Of a stretch of 60,000 nt of DNA, positions 32,101 to 47,100 are shown in pieces. The notes beneath the pieces are model-generated. The model did not search any database, had not been told where the DNA came from, and was given only the letters and a program-made list of their open reading frames with translations. Origin of the DNA: Lineus longissimus (Eukaryota > Nemertea > Pilidiophora > Heteronemertea > Lineidae); NCBI RefSeq assembly GCF_910592395.1, contig NC_088313.1, positions 17,316,437 through 17,376,436 on the forward strand, written 5' to 3'. The first letter of the stretch is position 1. Every line of letters starts with the position of its first letter. The position numbers and the translations under genes are program-made.

Positions 32101-35100
32101 GCTGATCGACAAAGGACGCAGTGTCGACGGCTGGTATCGACGTAGTTGCTGATCGAACTTTGAATAGCTAGAGATTGGCCGCAAAACATCAAACAGATAG
32201 TAAAAACGAAGACTTTTGCATGGCAGGAACATCCAAAATAGTCACACTGTACAACTGATTCTTTCTGATCTCACGTGGAATCTCATGTAGTATGAGGAAA
32301 ATGTACATTGTATTTCGCAACGTCCCACTCGGCTCCAGTAGGTGAATTGTCATGGTGTTAATGTCTTGCTTTAAATTAAAATATTAGCTTTTTCTAATCT
32401 TCGTCATTTCATGCGGATATTTCTTTCTTATCCAGACGCAGAGAATCAGGGTGACATTCATGATTAGAAGTGACAACTACGCAAAAACGCTTGACTGTTC
32501 CCGATATTTAAAGGCAAATATCCCTGCCCCTATGCCTAACATAGATGCGGGTGGAGGATGCGCAGTGCTTAAACTCCACACAAATCAATACACGACATTG
32601 GACGCTGGTGTAAGCTGTAATACACATAGCGCCTATGATATGAAAAGGAGCTGTCTTCCCTACGAAAAAGGTAAGGTCAGTCTTGATGTAGCATCAGATG
32701 CATTACCGGCTTCTATGTGCTATGAGCTGATAAGGCCAGATGTCTTTTTTCAAAAACAGTTCGATCCATTCTTTTGTTTGACGCATCAGATGGCCTTTAA
32801 GATCTTTTACTGAGCCGTAACAGATCGTTCGAAATCATCAGTTCGAATGAACCTATCGTTCTTTCCTTTGCCCTTTTTTGCCTGCCTAGTACTTTTCTTT
32901 TGCGAAAAACTTGCACTCAAGGGGTTATGTCTCAAAGTGTCTTTAACACTGAGCCTGAGTTTGTATACACTACGGTAGACTTAAGTACACACTTTCCTTC
33001 CATATGATATGTTTGTGGTTTTTTCCAGCCTGCACTGCATTCTCAGCTAAAGTCGAAAGTAAAGGTCTAGCCACAAACCAATTCTTCACCGCGTATGGAC
33101 CTGACCAACCGAATCCCAATGATACATACGTGATGACGGAGGAACGATGCGCGGCGATATGCAAGAACCACAAACCCTTCATCTGCTTGTCATATAGTTA
33201 CGAGCTGGCGCCGAATGCCAAACCCGTAACTGGCGTCTGTAAAATATCACCACAGAGAGCGTCAATGTACAATGCAAGTGAGCAGGTCACGGCTGCTAAT
33301 ACTAGTTATTATGAGCGTGCTTGCCCTATGTGTAAGTATATCCTTTTGGATAAGACACTTTTTTGGTTTATCCTGTCCTGGTCATGATATGATTTATTCC
33401 TGCCCATCTTATTTCAAATTACGTTTGAGAACAAGATTACACAATACCCACTAAATGATATCACCCCGTCCCAATTAAAACAATAGGGCATACACCTGTG
33501 TCCTTGATCTGGGTCAGACATCATATATTTTGATCGACTTTCATTAACAGGTAGCTGTAAACAGTGCCCATCAATAGATGCCGTATCCAGAACTCAGTTT
33601 TACTCATTATTGCGTGAAATTGGAGCTTTATACAACGTTAGTAAAGTGAATCTGTCCTCAAGTTCGGGGAGGGGTGGCTGACCGAATCTGGATCTGCTCG
33701 TGCTTTTGGTAGTGCGTGGGTATGCGTGGATGAAGTGGGGACGAAGTGGATAAGAAAGCGTGTAAAGTACTGTGGAACCTCCCTTAGCGGACACCTCTCT
33801 ATTAAGGACAACCTCTCTATTAAGGACACTAGTTTAGGTCCTAAATTGGTTGTTTCCATTCAGTTTGACCTCTTTAATCAGGACACCTCTCTATTAAGGA
33901 CAGCACTTGCCAGTCCCGAGGGTGTCCTTAATAGAGAGGTTCTACTGTATAAAAATGCGTGATGCAATAATTGGTCAATGTGCCTGTCATTAAACCGTCA
34001 CCCACACCTTGTTTTCTTTTTTTAGTTGTGGAAGCACCAGTCAGTCGAAGGGTGTCCATAAAGCAGACCTTCAAACCAACAACCCAGCCAGAATGCGCTA
34101 GAAGTAATGGTGGGGCTGACCTCTTTATCGCTGCAGCCCTCGTGCAGGAAAGCTTCATTGCAGACACTATTACTGCCTTGAAGGATGCCCTTGTGAGCGG
34201 CTGTGGCTTCATTACAGGGATGATTTCCGTTCAAGTCACAGGGTTTGGGAATGTTTTAGCCAAACCAAATGTTACGGATGGATCAGTCGAGGTAAGTTAC
34301 GGACTAGCATAGTTATAGGCAGAAAAGATATCACTCCGTCTATGCTGCACGCAGCTCTAGTTTCAAACTTCCTTTTCTACATGCAGAGTACCTCTCGTTT
34401 TGGTCGCATCTCATAAACCGGCAAGGATATCAAGCAAAAAACACTGAATCAGTGAATATGATGGCTAGTTAATTTTAGGCGCGAGGTTCAAATACCGTAA
34501 GCGAAATTGTGATCACCAATGATAAGAGATTAAAAAGACTTTTTCTGATCTTAAAATTGTAATTGAACCTCTCTGATGAATCTGATAGGCTGCCTCATTG
34601 TAATGATGTGGCAGCATCTCGCATAGAAATATGATCGAAATATACGGTAATGGTGTGAGGAAAGACGGAGCGACTGATCACTAGCGCGGAGAATGCGTCG
34701 TGCCTTTTCTGTTAAAGGACTCTTCGGAGTTGTTGTGTTCGTGATTGGTGAATAAAACCCAGCATTTTCGATTCATGCATATATTTCTTGGCGTGTATTT
34801 CGAAGCCAAGTGAGCGGTTTTTCGTGCTACTACGGTTAGACATCAATTGGGTTTATTGGCATAGTGGCCCCGTCTTAGTCTTCAGAGCTCCCTTGAGTTG
34901 ATATCACTAGCCGAATATGTATTTGAACGGCAGGCTCAAGGAATCATTGAGCAATGAGCCAATTTTATATTTTGTCAACTTCAGTCGTAGACTTGATAAG
35001 ATTTGTTAGTCACTTTTGCATTTCAGATCGACGACAGCTTCACCTTTGTACCGGCAACGCCTCTCATTTCTGACGCACTCATTTCGTCCTGCATCAATAC

Positions 35101-38100
35101 AATCGTAAATAACACTAACCTAACGTCTGCGACTAATTACTCTCTTGGACCTCTCTGCCAAAACGTAACTGCAATGCCGATTACTCCCAACCCGGTACTA
35201 GCGGTATTGGCACTTGACGATACAAGGGATTGTACCTACACCAACAAACGCCCGTTTCCTTCGTCAGTTTATTTCTTGAACGCTATTTCCCAACCACCAA
35301 TGTGTCTCAATCAAAGTAAGTAAAGTAAAGTTTCACCACAGAATTAGACAGGATTCGTACCCGCACCGATCGATCTCTCACAACACCCACTCGCCAGCAG
35401 CGCTCGCCATTGGACTACAAAATATGTGGTAGCTTGTTGCATGCAAAGTGTAAGTGTATAGTACGTACAATGCCAGAGACCACCCCCGCGACGTCCGAGA
35501 TGAAGCCGCTAATGGCTTTACGTCAACTCTACCTAAATTTTTTTCCTTTTTACGTAGGAGCTTAGAAATTACACGCAAAAGATTTATGACATTCGGCGTT
35601 GATAAGCTCGGAGACATTTACCATGAAAAAAATACCAGTGTTGAGTTCTCGTTTTTAAACATTAGATGGGGGTCGAACCCTCTTTAAAAATAGTCGGAGC
35701 GTTACTAACGGAAACCAGCACTGATATTTTTTTTCAGTCATGTCAAAACGTAGGACCAGCCAGACAAAATGAGGCTCTAATTAGGTGATTGAGCACCGCC
35801 AACTTATACTTGGCAGCACCGAGGTTTGCATTTCGTTTCATCAAGTAAAAAGGTCGAAGTTCATGATTTTCATGTACTCATGTCAGAATGCGAAGCTGTG
35901 CCACCCGAGCTGCTTCTTTTCTTCAAGTTTGTTTTCCGTATTTTAACGTTTAGGTCCACTTGGTTACAAGTATGAAAAAGGACAATGCTCCAAACTGGGC
36001 CCTACGACAGGAATTGCTAATGTTAATCTACCAGCGTGTACCGCTCAGTGCGAGGCAAAGGGGGAAAACTGTACCGCCTTTGCTTGGAATTCAACGAATC
36101 AGCAATGTGACATACTAAAGGACGGATGTGAAATTAAGTTAGACAGTACCATGGCTGGGAGCTACTACACAAAGGAATGTAAGTAATTTAAATTTAGATA
36201 CGACTTCCCCTGCTCTTTCCAAGCAATTCTAGACATCAACTTGACGGGTTTTTCTGTTTTAATGTCAGGTTCGTGATTAACCTGAGTTGAACAACCCAAT
36301 CCAGGCTGATATAAACAGCAATGTCACTGCAATGTACACCCTGGTGCTAATTTCATCTAAGAAGCTGGTTGTCATAACGTGGTGTTATTTTTCTGTCTTT
36401 TCGTGTTATCTCTAGGATTTATCCGACTATAATTTTGAAACATGAACAGAATGCTTTGAATATGAATTTGACTGACTGATGATCTTGTTTCAACTTGGTT
36501 GTGGTTGCTTGTAGCTAATGTTGTGTACACTATATACGTTAGGTGACTGATTGAAAAAATAAAGTGACTGATTGTACCTGCAGTAATGACGTCTGAGTCA
36601 TGATCATTCAACCTCCAGAAAAATGGTTTTAAGACAGCTTTTGACTCACCGATGTCGTACTCTAATTAGGCATTAGAAAATATTCCTGAAATGATTTTTT
36701 TGTTAGTCTGAAGCGGAGATAAGTCATCAATCTCATGTAAAATATGCGTTGCTGCGTTTAGGTAAGATTATACTATGAAATCAGTCAATAGCTGACTTGT
36801 AACCTTTTAAACTTCAGCTAAGGCATGCCTTAATTCACAAGGTTTTACTGATGTGTCGACGTATGTAAAGGAAGTTGTCGCTCTGTATATCGGTCAACCT
36901 GGTGCTTCGAACAAAAGGAATGATTTATGCAGGTAGGTCGGCCATGTAGAATTAACGAAATGAGCGGAATAAGCGGAATGAGCGGATTCTGGGCTTCAAT
37001 CACGCGGAAAAGCCAGTATTTGTCGCCAAGATCGTCGCCATGCCTGAAATCTGAAGATGAAAGGAGGTATACGGTACAGCGCTGCGGACGGCTACTGACT
37101 GAACTAAACTGTCCCTACAGACCAGTTTTCATGCCCTCATTGCGAGTCGTGGCTTAAGGACTGTAAAAAGCGATTTTCACATAATCTTTGCGCGTATCGA
37201 ACAAATTAAAACTTAATGAATTCATTAAGTTCCATTCTGTATGAAATTATACCAGACTTTGTTCAGAATCCGCTCATTCCGCTCATTCCACTTATTCCAC
37301 ATGGCCAGGTAGGTCTGCTTCTCAAAGTGTTCGCTTTCCTCTCTCTGTTCATTTTTGAAACTTCTACCGTACGTATCATACCGTATCAAACAATTTATAG
37401 AAGACAATGCGCAAAAATGTGGACATTATGATTTCATGGACACCGTTTGATAATAAACGATCTGAGCGGCAGCGAAATACTCAGAATGGACGTTGAAAAG
37501 GTATAATTGGATGATATATTATACTGACTAGTGTTTAAATGCTTTTACCTAAACATCATGTTCAGGTACATTAACAACAGACTTTAGCCATATAAGTTGC
37601 TGCCAAACCTCCACTTAAAATATAAGTATCATGCAATTTATTTTCATGTAGCGACTTTGCTCAAACTATGAATGGGTACAACGGTCACTCTAACACACTT
37701 TTGTTTTATTCCCACTGTCTAGTGACGCCAAATACGTTGCCATCCAAAAGGAATTCACCAGTAACACGAGCACTCTTATGACCAGTTGCGGAACCCTTCA
37801 AATTATGAGTTTGATGACAGCCAATCAAGTGGCTACGGCCTACAGAAACATGACATGCATGAGTAAGTACATAGTACGGATAATCCAATCTGATACATTT
37901 GTTTCCGAGTTCAACGCCCCTTTTACGATTGAGGAAAGGGAGAGGAGTAAAAGCAAATAATAGAATATAAAGAAGCCAGACGCCAACAGAAAAAGAACGG
38001 GAATATTGGGATAAGATGCAAATATCAGTTTTGCCGATGTCTTGTCGAAACGTTGACGCCGATGGCCGCGGATATACGTGATTATTGATTTTACATGAAA

Positions 38101-41100
38101 ACAATTCCTGAAATGTGTCGATCGATTGACTTGTTATCTTGATCAATCAATATCATCTCGGGCGATCGAAATGATTTAGGTCGATCACTTGATATGATCA
38201 TCTTAATTGCCCATGATCTCGATCGATCATGAAATTGCTGGAAATTTTTTTTCATGTGATGCCCTTTCCCGGCCCCCGTACAGGTATTAATAGTCTTTTA
38301 TATAATTTTGATAATGCATGTATCGGATTTTTAAGCGTGTTATTTCGTAACAATGACTATCTTCCTTTACAGATGGGGTAGGCTGGCCAGAAATCAAAGG
38401 TAACGTTTATATTCATTGTTCTTTATCACATGGTTGTTATTAGGTATTTCTTTGGCCCTAATAAGTGTGGCAATAAAGGCATAACATTTAAGGTTACATC
38501 GGGTGGTTTAACAATGGAGAAATGGATGACTTTTTGATATTAGGGTATCAGAACATGTCATCTTATGAAGGGCCTGCTCGTCTAATAGAGAGGCATACCG
38601 TCTGTGACATCGTATATTTGCTTCAGATGCAATAAAGTGGTAAAGTTTAAGATTCTGTGAACTCAACTGGTTAGTAAGAAAATTTTTATGATGGATGATG
38701 AGTTCAGTTAATTCAATTGATTGTTTTCTTTCTCTAGAACCCAGTACTTGCAAAGTGAGGGAGTGCAAAGATTCAGTGATGAGTTATTTAACAGGCGACG
38801 TGATCCCTGGTATTGTGAAAGGCGGCGGAGCCTTATTCAATGCAGCCATGTAAGTAAACTTAATATACTATGGCCCTATACGTTTTGAAAATATTGTCAG
38901 GGAAGAGGCATAGCCTATCAAAAAGCGAACTAACCCTATCAAAAAGGTATTTTAACAAAGATGTACCTGTACCTACATGTACCAATATGTTTGTGCATAC
39001 AATCCAGTTGGCAGTAGAGTCAAATGACAGAGTTAGCAAACTTCTTTTAATTGATACCTGCAATATTTCAGGAAACATCAATTTGTGAAGAGCGAGTGTC
39101 TCGACATGATGAAGACTTGTTCCAATATGACCCAATATTACGGAGTTGAGGGGCTGAGTTTAATCTTCACCGTATTCCAATACGTTTACCCACAAATTGA
39201 GCAGTTCCCAGGGCCAATGGACGAGTGCCAAGAGAGGTTCTTCACTGATGAGGTTGTGAAGTTTGTCAACTTTCATGCCAGTTCAACCAAAGGGGTACAG
39301 ATTGTAGCTGCGGACCTTTGCACGTACGTCCAACGTTAACTTGTTTATCCCTCCCATTATTCATTTCCAGTATGGCTAATCTCGTTTCTCTTTGCTCTAT
39401 AAGGTCATAGATATTCATGCATTCTCTGAATAATGCACTATATGAGTCACAGCCACTTTTGTGTAATTAATCAGCGTCAAGTCTGATAGCCAAGGTTACT
39501 CCTCTGACCAATTCACACGTCTGGAAATAAAGACAATGACTAGATGAAGGAATAGATTTTTGGGACTGACCTTGTAAAAGTAAAAAGTGAGCACAGTGGA
39601 ACCCCGGTAACACGACCACTCATGGGACCGAGGTTGAATGATGAAGTTGAAAATCCGGGGACAAAATGCATGATTAAGTTATCCCGCCGAAATTGTTGAA
39701 CTTTTTCATTAGTTCAAAATTCTGAAAGATTTTCCAAGCCAAAACATTTTTGGGGCTGATGATGTTTCTTCATTTTGAGCAGAAAAAAAAACAAGTGAAA
39801 AAAATATTTGATAAATATTTCCCGTTACATGCATGTACCATTTGCTTAATAGATGCAAATGACTAAACTGACTTCCCAACATATTTTAACTGTTCTGTTC
39901 CAGGATGTTTGCCAACCTGAAGGGGTCCCTGTATTTGGTGGCTAAATGTCAGCCATCCGTCAAACTCAGCTCACAGATGCTGATTGGAGCTTACAGTCAA
40001 TTAATGACTGGCGTTTGCGAAAAGTCAACAGGTACACCCATGAATTTCTTCAGAAATTTTCACTTCAACCAACGAGTTGAGTCACAACAGCTTTAAGGAA
40101 GGATAAGCTGTTTGAAAAATGAAATAAAAAGTGCCTTCCTTGTTTTCCAGGAAAGCCACCAACTCAACAGAAGAGGAACTATCATAAATACAGGAATACA
40201 TTTAAAAATGTAATAGAGTCTGTATAATTTGAATGCTGCCGGTCGTTTCGTTATCAGATATCAAACTTTACGAGCGGGACGTTTTGCCTGGACCACTGAT
40301 ATTAGATAACGCACTGTTTCTTTTCCAGTTGATTGCCTGAAGTCAACGTACATGCAATGTTTCATCAATCGAACAGAAGAGCTTACTATTGCCTTCGCGT
40401 CAGGAAAGGGAACGAAATCGAAAATCTGCTTCAATAACACGTAAGTCAGTATAGACATACCGGTAGTATAAAAAAAGGCAGCAGCATGTTAACTGTAGTG
40501 AACATAATTGCCCTAAAATTTATTTTCATTTAAAAACGATACGAGTATGGGCGAGGGGACCCTTTGAAAACTATGAAAAAATTGATAAAAGTTTGCTATC
40601 GGAGTGCATTTAGTTTTGTTTTGCTTGAATGGGAGCGAAAATTGCTATGGTCGTCCTGAACCAAACAGCCACATCGGCTCCGTTTGGAGATATCAAATGT
40701 AGGATATAGAATATTGCCTGTGTCTCCTCCATTCAACACATGTGCATTGTATTGTATCTTGACTGAACTGTGGATATGCAGATTGAAACTGTTTCATTCC
40801 TTTCCAGGAAAGAAAACTTTAACAAGGATCTTCAGGGATGTCTGACCAACAGTCAGGGATGTACTTCAGAATCGGTGAAGGCTGTGTCAAAATTATATCC
40901 ATCCCTCGTAGACGAATTCTTTTCTCTCTGCGATAAAAGTAAGTTAATTTTTCGATGAAGGTTTTATCTTTCGTGACTATGAACAGAGATTCATTAGCAA
41001 GCTCGCCTTATCCTTGTTTTTGTTATGAACCAGCTTGACATGTCGATCTATGCAATACAGTTAATTTTTTATTTCAAATACGTTTTGCTGCAATTAATGT

Positions 41101-44100
41101 TGGTTGGTGTGAAAGTAAATTGAGTTCACCTCTTGATAATCACTTCAACCCTATATTGCTCAATGACTGTTTTGATTTGTTTTAAGAGTGACTTTGCCCT
41201 CAGATTATGATCGTACTGTAATGGGATTCTTTGTGGGCCCTGGATTTCTGCAACTGCTGCGTCTGTCTCCGTCACTGCGGTTTTATCAGTATTCTTGTAC
41301 TTCAAAGAAGATACGAATATTACAAATGATATAAAAAGAACTTATGTTAACTCTTGATATTGCATTGACTTACTAGGTGAAATACTTAAGTTGAATGTGT
41401 TCTTCCAGTTGATGCGTGAGTCTCGTTAATACGTCCAAAAGTACCTTGTAGATATCTAGCTATATTGATACAAGGTATAAAAGAAGGTCAGATTCCCTAC
41501 AAGCGGTTTTTATTGGAAAAGACATATCGTTAATTGACGGTTCGTTATGCAGGTTACGCAATTCATAGGCTGGGTTTACATAGAGTTTCATACCACAGGC
41601 CAGCAATGGCCACTCAGGGTTTATGACCATTAAATCATTTTTGATGGTACATGTATTTCCGCATACCGTGTCGCTCTATGTAAACCCGGCATTACGGGAG
41701 AATAAGAACGGAGAACGAAGTGCTGCAGCTTTCGGAGCCAGGAAAGCCGTCGTCGAAAAAAATACATTTACAGGCCAGAGTAGACCTTCGTAATTCGTCG
41801 TTTTTTTAGGGTTGCGAAAACATTTGTCAAACATTTTGATATTACACGAACTCGAAATGTTTCTGGACTAGAATTTGTTTTCAAAATGTTGTAAAGCCTT
41901 GTATCAACGTTAGCAGAGAACGTCGACCCCTAACTCATGCACTGACCTATCAGAAAATGTTTTGAAGTGTCTTTCACACACCAGTCACTAAATAAGTATC
42001 TAGGTTTGGTAGCTCACGTATACTGCACGTAAATCAAGCGTTCAGACAAATGCTAAAAGTTCGTATCATGTAATTTGATAGACGAAAACATGAAGCTGAA
42101 CACGTATTTCGCGATGTGTGAGTGAAATTTCAATTGTTTTTTAAAGCAGACCATTACATGTACATACGTCTGCTTGATTTTAACAGTACTGATTAATCGA
42201 AGGGTGGTCGCACCCCTATACTCTGAAACTAAATATGTTTTGTAACTTCTTAACCATCAGCTGAATATATAAGAGCCAAATATTAGGTAGAAATGTTGTA
42301 AGGTAACATCAATGGAAATGGCAGAAGTCAGTGTGCTTACAAGCGTTTATCAACGGTTTCGTTATCCACTCAAACATATCAAATAATATAAATTGCGAAT
42401 GGCGCCGCGGTGACGAGTTTGCCATTACAAACGCTGAAACTACACTTTTAGCTACGTAGGCTAGAACTAGATTGTTTATGTTAGATAGGACTAACCAGTG
42501 GAGGGACTTTATTATTTAGATACTTACTGAAATAATGATGTGCATTGCTCGCCAAAGCCAGTTAAGTATCAAAGTCACAAGCACTTAGAAAATTTGGTAT
42601 ATTTTTTGTGCAAGTATGCCGGACTGCTGTGCCAAAAATGTCACTTTGACATCTATCCGGGCCGTGACAGCCATTTAAAAGTAGGTATCGGAGAGAAATG
42701 ACGAAAAATTATATGATCTGTTGATGCTCATGTACATGTATTTATTCTGAAACATCAGACGGAATTCATTGCATGTAGCTGTACCATGGTGTGTCCTCGT
42801 GTATGTGCGATCACTTCGGAAACAAAATAGGAAGTGACTATTTGGCAAGCCCGGCTTACCAAACAGCGACCTTTTCTTGTCCTGAATGGAGAGCCGAACT
42901 CATGGCTAAAGTGTTGTAAAGTCTCCAGCTCGCCAAACAGGGTAGATTTTTTACCTGTTTGGCAAGCCCGGCTGGCCGAACAGGGTGGCTTTTTAGTGCT
43001 GTTTGGCAAGCGGCTCTCCAAACAGGACAAAAAAATATGCCTGTTCGGCGAGCGGCTTGCCAAATAGATCCGGCCAACAAAATAGTATGTATGTGATGTA
43101 CTTCAAGTTAAGATAATTCATGAAGAACTTTTCTCCATTTCAGCGCTGCAGTTTGAGATTGAAGGTATGTATTCTGTAGGGAGCTCTCATATGATTCTAA
43201 GCGCAGGATTCCTATAAGGAGATCAACGGCGTATATTTTGCAAGATTGAGAGGCAGAGAACAGCGTCCAATATTTAAAAAACCAGCATTCATCGACTCTG
43301 CCTTGTTAAAAACATATATCTACCAGATCACTTGAGTATGTGCTTACGATAGATGTACTCACTTTCTTAGGACAAACCATATAATGTTGGTGTCAATTTG
43401 AGATCCAAACTAATGGAATAGCGTATATACATGTGCCTCACCCTCTCATCTGAATCGGCCAAGGATGTAAAATAAGCACTCATTTTTAAACCCCTCGAAC
43501 CCGCTTTTCGATATCTCGCACACGAGGATGCGCAGTTTGGGAGAATTGCATCTCAATCAAGGAGCTCAGCTTGCACGATCCTTGCAAGGTAGTTGGCCCC
43601 TGTGACTGAACTTCTTATAAAATAAAGGCTTGAATTTTATCTTTAACAGAATCCAAGGAATGTTTGTTTGCCAAATCAGTTGTTTGTCTGAAATCGCTGA
43701 ACAAGAACTTGATCGAGGGGTTAACCGCTGGCTCCAGTGCCGCAAGCCAGACATGCGCGTGAGTATTTTGGAAGCAGACAATTTGGTAAAAAAAGTCGAG
43801 ATGAGCGATCCTGACAACTGATACTATACTACTTTAGGGCCATTTAGACGACAGCAAAAAGGCCCGATGAGATCCGATCGAATCCGAATCCGAATGCGGT
43901 CTAAATTTCCCCGGTGTAAACGCAAACCAATCGGGTCTCATGTGGTCCCATCGAGTCTTCAAGTGGTCCACCTCTTCAAAGCAATACTTTTGGGCCTCCA
44001 GAATTTTCAAATCAGACGACATCTCCTTCTTTGCTTGATCGGGGCAGAACGAAAGGCATGGGTGCACGATTGAGAGGGGACTCCTAATATGTCGAGCGCA

Positions 44101-47100
44101 TGCTGCGCCGGATGCTGCTCCAGGAAGGTGGCGAACGCATTTGGATATATTATTTCAATACATGCTCGCGGGAAAAGGGAGACGTTACCAATTCCCTAGA
44201 ACATGAATGATTGCCTCACCATTGAATAATAAACATATTTTTCTGCTGCAGTGCCTATGAAACAGCCAAAACGTGTGTGACGACAATGTATAAAAAGTGC
44301 AGCCCAGTCACCAGACTGAACCTGCTTGAAGCTCTCATGAAGAAGCGTGTGGAGATAATCAAAGCAGTCCAAGTGTGCTCCTTCACGGAGACCGCAACAT
44401 GTACCACCGGGTATCAGAACATTAGTACAGCTTTCAATATTGCTACCAAAGCGATTAATGCGGGGACATATGATTGCAAGTAAGTTCATTCGCAGATTCC
44501 TAGCTATTCGTTATCACTAATGACGCCCGCAGTCGTAAACTGATTGATAATAAGTACAAGTGTATCAGTTTGTACCATATACGACATCTACGACTACTGA
44601 AGTAAGTGCGATCACATCAAAATCCTTACAGTACAGTTATTGCAGCAATTGACTACGATCTACTAATACATCTTCTTTAATATATTTCAGAAAACTAACG
44701 GCCCTCAAAACATCTGTCACATCTTTCATCTCCGCTAGTGGCTGCTACGAATCCTTATAGTACAGTCATTGCAGCAATTGACTACGATCTACTAATACAT
44801 CTTCTTCAATATATTTCAGAAAACTAACGGCCCTCAAAACATCTGTCACATCTTTCATCTCCGCTAGTGGCTGCTACGAATTGATGAACCTATACGTCAA
44901 GGCCGGATTTGATACCATTGAATACTTCCTCAGGGACAGATGCTGTAAGATTTTCTTGCTGATTGTTTCTGCATTATATTCGTACTAGCATTGTACCCGT
45001 GGCGCAGGCAGGTTCAAATGGGCTATACCTTGAATAGATTGAATTGCAATGAAAATATAATGCAATATCAAAGGAGCAATATCGAAGAGACAAATTAAAC
45101 CAACCATTTGTCCACAGACTCGGACCCTGTGGCGTGCTGTATGCGTGCATATAAAAGTAAATCAATTGGTCCGAATGAGATGATGAGGCAATGTGAATAT
45201 ACCTCGTTCCTTAGTCAGCAATATGCCCCTTTTTATACGGAGATGAAGGAGAACCCAGATAGGCCTTCACATGTCGGCCTCCAAATGGCTCGGACCAATT
45301 GCACTATCACTACTAAAACTTTAAAATGCGTGCTCCTCCTACATGTAGCATGATCTCGGGCAAGGCACTTAGTCGACAGGCAAGCTAGAAGTTCAGCACC
45401 GTGAGCAGCTCCTTGATAAGGCCATGCCAAGTTCAGAGTGCCTCTTCAGATACATCAAGTTTTGAAAGCTGTGGTGAGCACATAAACATACCATTGTAAC
45501 CTTAATTTGAAAATCCCTTCATAATCAAGGGCTAGCTCTGGCTAATACAGTACCAATATACGATAGACCATCAATTTGACCCCAGCTCCTTACTGCGGGA
45601 AAACCCAAGTCCAGCAACCAAAAGTATCAACATACATTTTTGTTTACATTTGAACTGCACACATGCGTTTGTTTACAATTTCTTTCCCGCGAAATCTCGA
45701 AGATCAGGTGACCTACAATCGTGGATTGAAAATAACATTAACCTTGGTTCAGCAGGTCAACACGTGTACAGGCTGTTCCAATCATCCCCCTACAGCCAGC
45801 CGTTCAACAGGTAGTGTTAGTCACCCCACAGGGAGTGCAGGTGATTCATTAATCACCTGCATAACTGAACAGCAATGGCTTGGCTTCCGTGAGTGATAAG
45901 GAGAATTGACCGTGTCCGATTAAAAATCCCTCATTACTGCTCCGCTGAAGTAAATTTCCGAAAATAAACATGACGTTGCATCAGGATAACATATCACCTG
46001 CAAACGTGCAAAATTTCGAGACGAAACACGACCCCCAAATGGCACTTTAGCGAGCCGCCTTATAGTAGTATGATATAGATCTGTATCAGGGCAGATAAAT
46101 GGTAGTACAGTATATATTGTTGTAGTACTCGTCGGAGTAGTAATACACGTGTGAGATTTTATGCTTAATAAATGTGCCACAGTTTCTTTAAACCCAGAAG
46201 TATATACATGTCTGTCTATTCCTGTGGCCAGCTGCTATGGCCTTCATGTGTAGGTTGTAGAATTTTACGTGTTTCTTTTCACATACAGTGCATTACTAAA
46301 TAGGGCTACAAGAAGTCCGCCATCATACCATCCTGTAACCGACACACGTATCTAAGCAGACCTCTATAAATAAATAATTACAACTTCCACACGCAATTTT
46401 TTCAGCTGCTTGTGCCACAACCGATGCTTTGAAAAATTATATCAACTACCAAAATGCCTTCCTGGACGGCGTTATGAACCTCTCGGACTACGCAACGAGC
46501 GGTATTTGCACGTAAGACTAATACTTATTTCTCATGACAATGGGTGATATGAATAAAGACTAGCAAATGCTTTTATCTAAAACTCCATGTACATTTACAC
46601 TAGGCCTTTCTGTACAAAATTGAAGTAAAAGCATTTGCTAGGCTTTCTTCATATCACCCAATATTTAGACTTTTCGCATTTTCACCCATATCGATATACT
46701 TAATTTGCTAATTTTAATATTAGCTATTTCCCTTTTGAATTATTTATTGTATTGCAATTTTAATTTGCCAATTTTAATACTCTGTGCCCAAATGGTTAAA
46801 ACCAATCTTCTGTTTCTTAGCGGAAGGATGTCTCTAGTCGTTTACCAAAGCACCTTAGGCGATATTTCCGAAAATTGCGATAATGGAGGGGCAAGATTAA
46901 CAGCCATCTCTAAAATGACCAGCATGTATCAAGAACAATTTTGCAAAAAGCGAGGTAACTATAAAAAGTCCGTAAACTATAAAATTTCCATGCCTATTTA
47001 TTGCGATTCACGAAATTGTTTTACATGTATTTTTACTGCAACTAAATTGGTTCTTTTTTCAATCGATGACAAATTACGATACCTTGTCCGTTTAATAAGG

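Larger units (their letters stand above)
40939..43143. other. Intron between array units 1 and 2
   Basis: 2.2 kb intron. It contains a small inverted-repeat element (41568-41690) and a MITE (42830-43075). No further exon is needed to keep phase between 40938 and the microexon at 43144. Confidence 0.5.

Noticed and set aside
31925-32156. Regularly spaced repeats that could suggest a CRISPR array
   Set aside because: The units are contiguous with no unique spacers, and the window is clearly eukaryotic; it is a minisatellite.
41395-41425. TTCTTCCAG followed by GTTGATGC and GTGAGT, like the start of exon 40329
   Set aside because: Only a few bases match, the frame fails and it is not needed to keep phase; at most a decayed exon copy.
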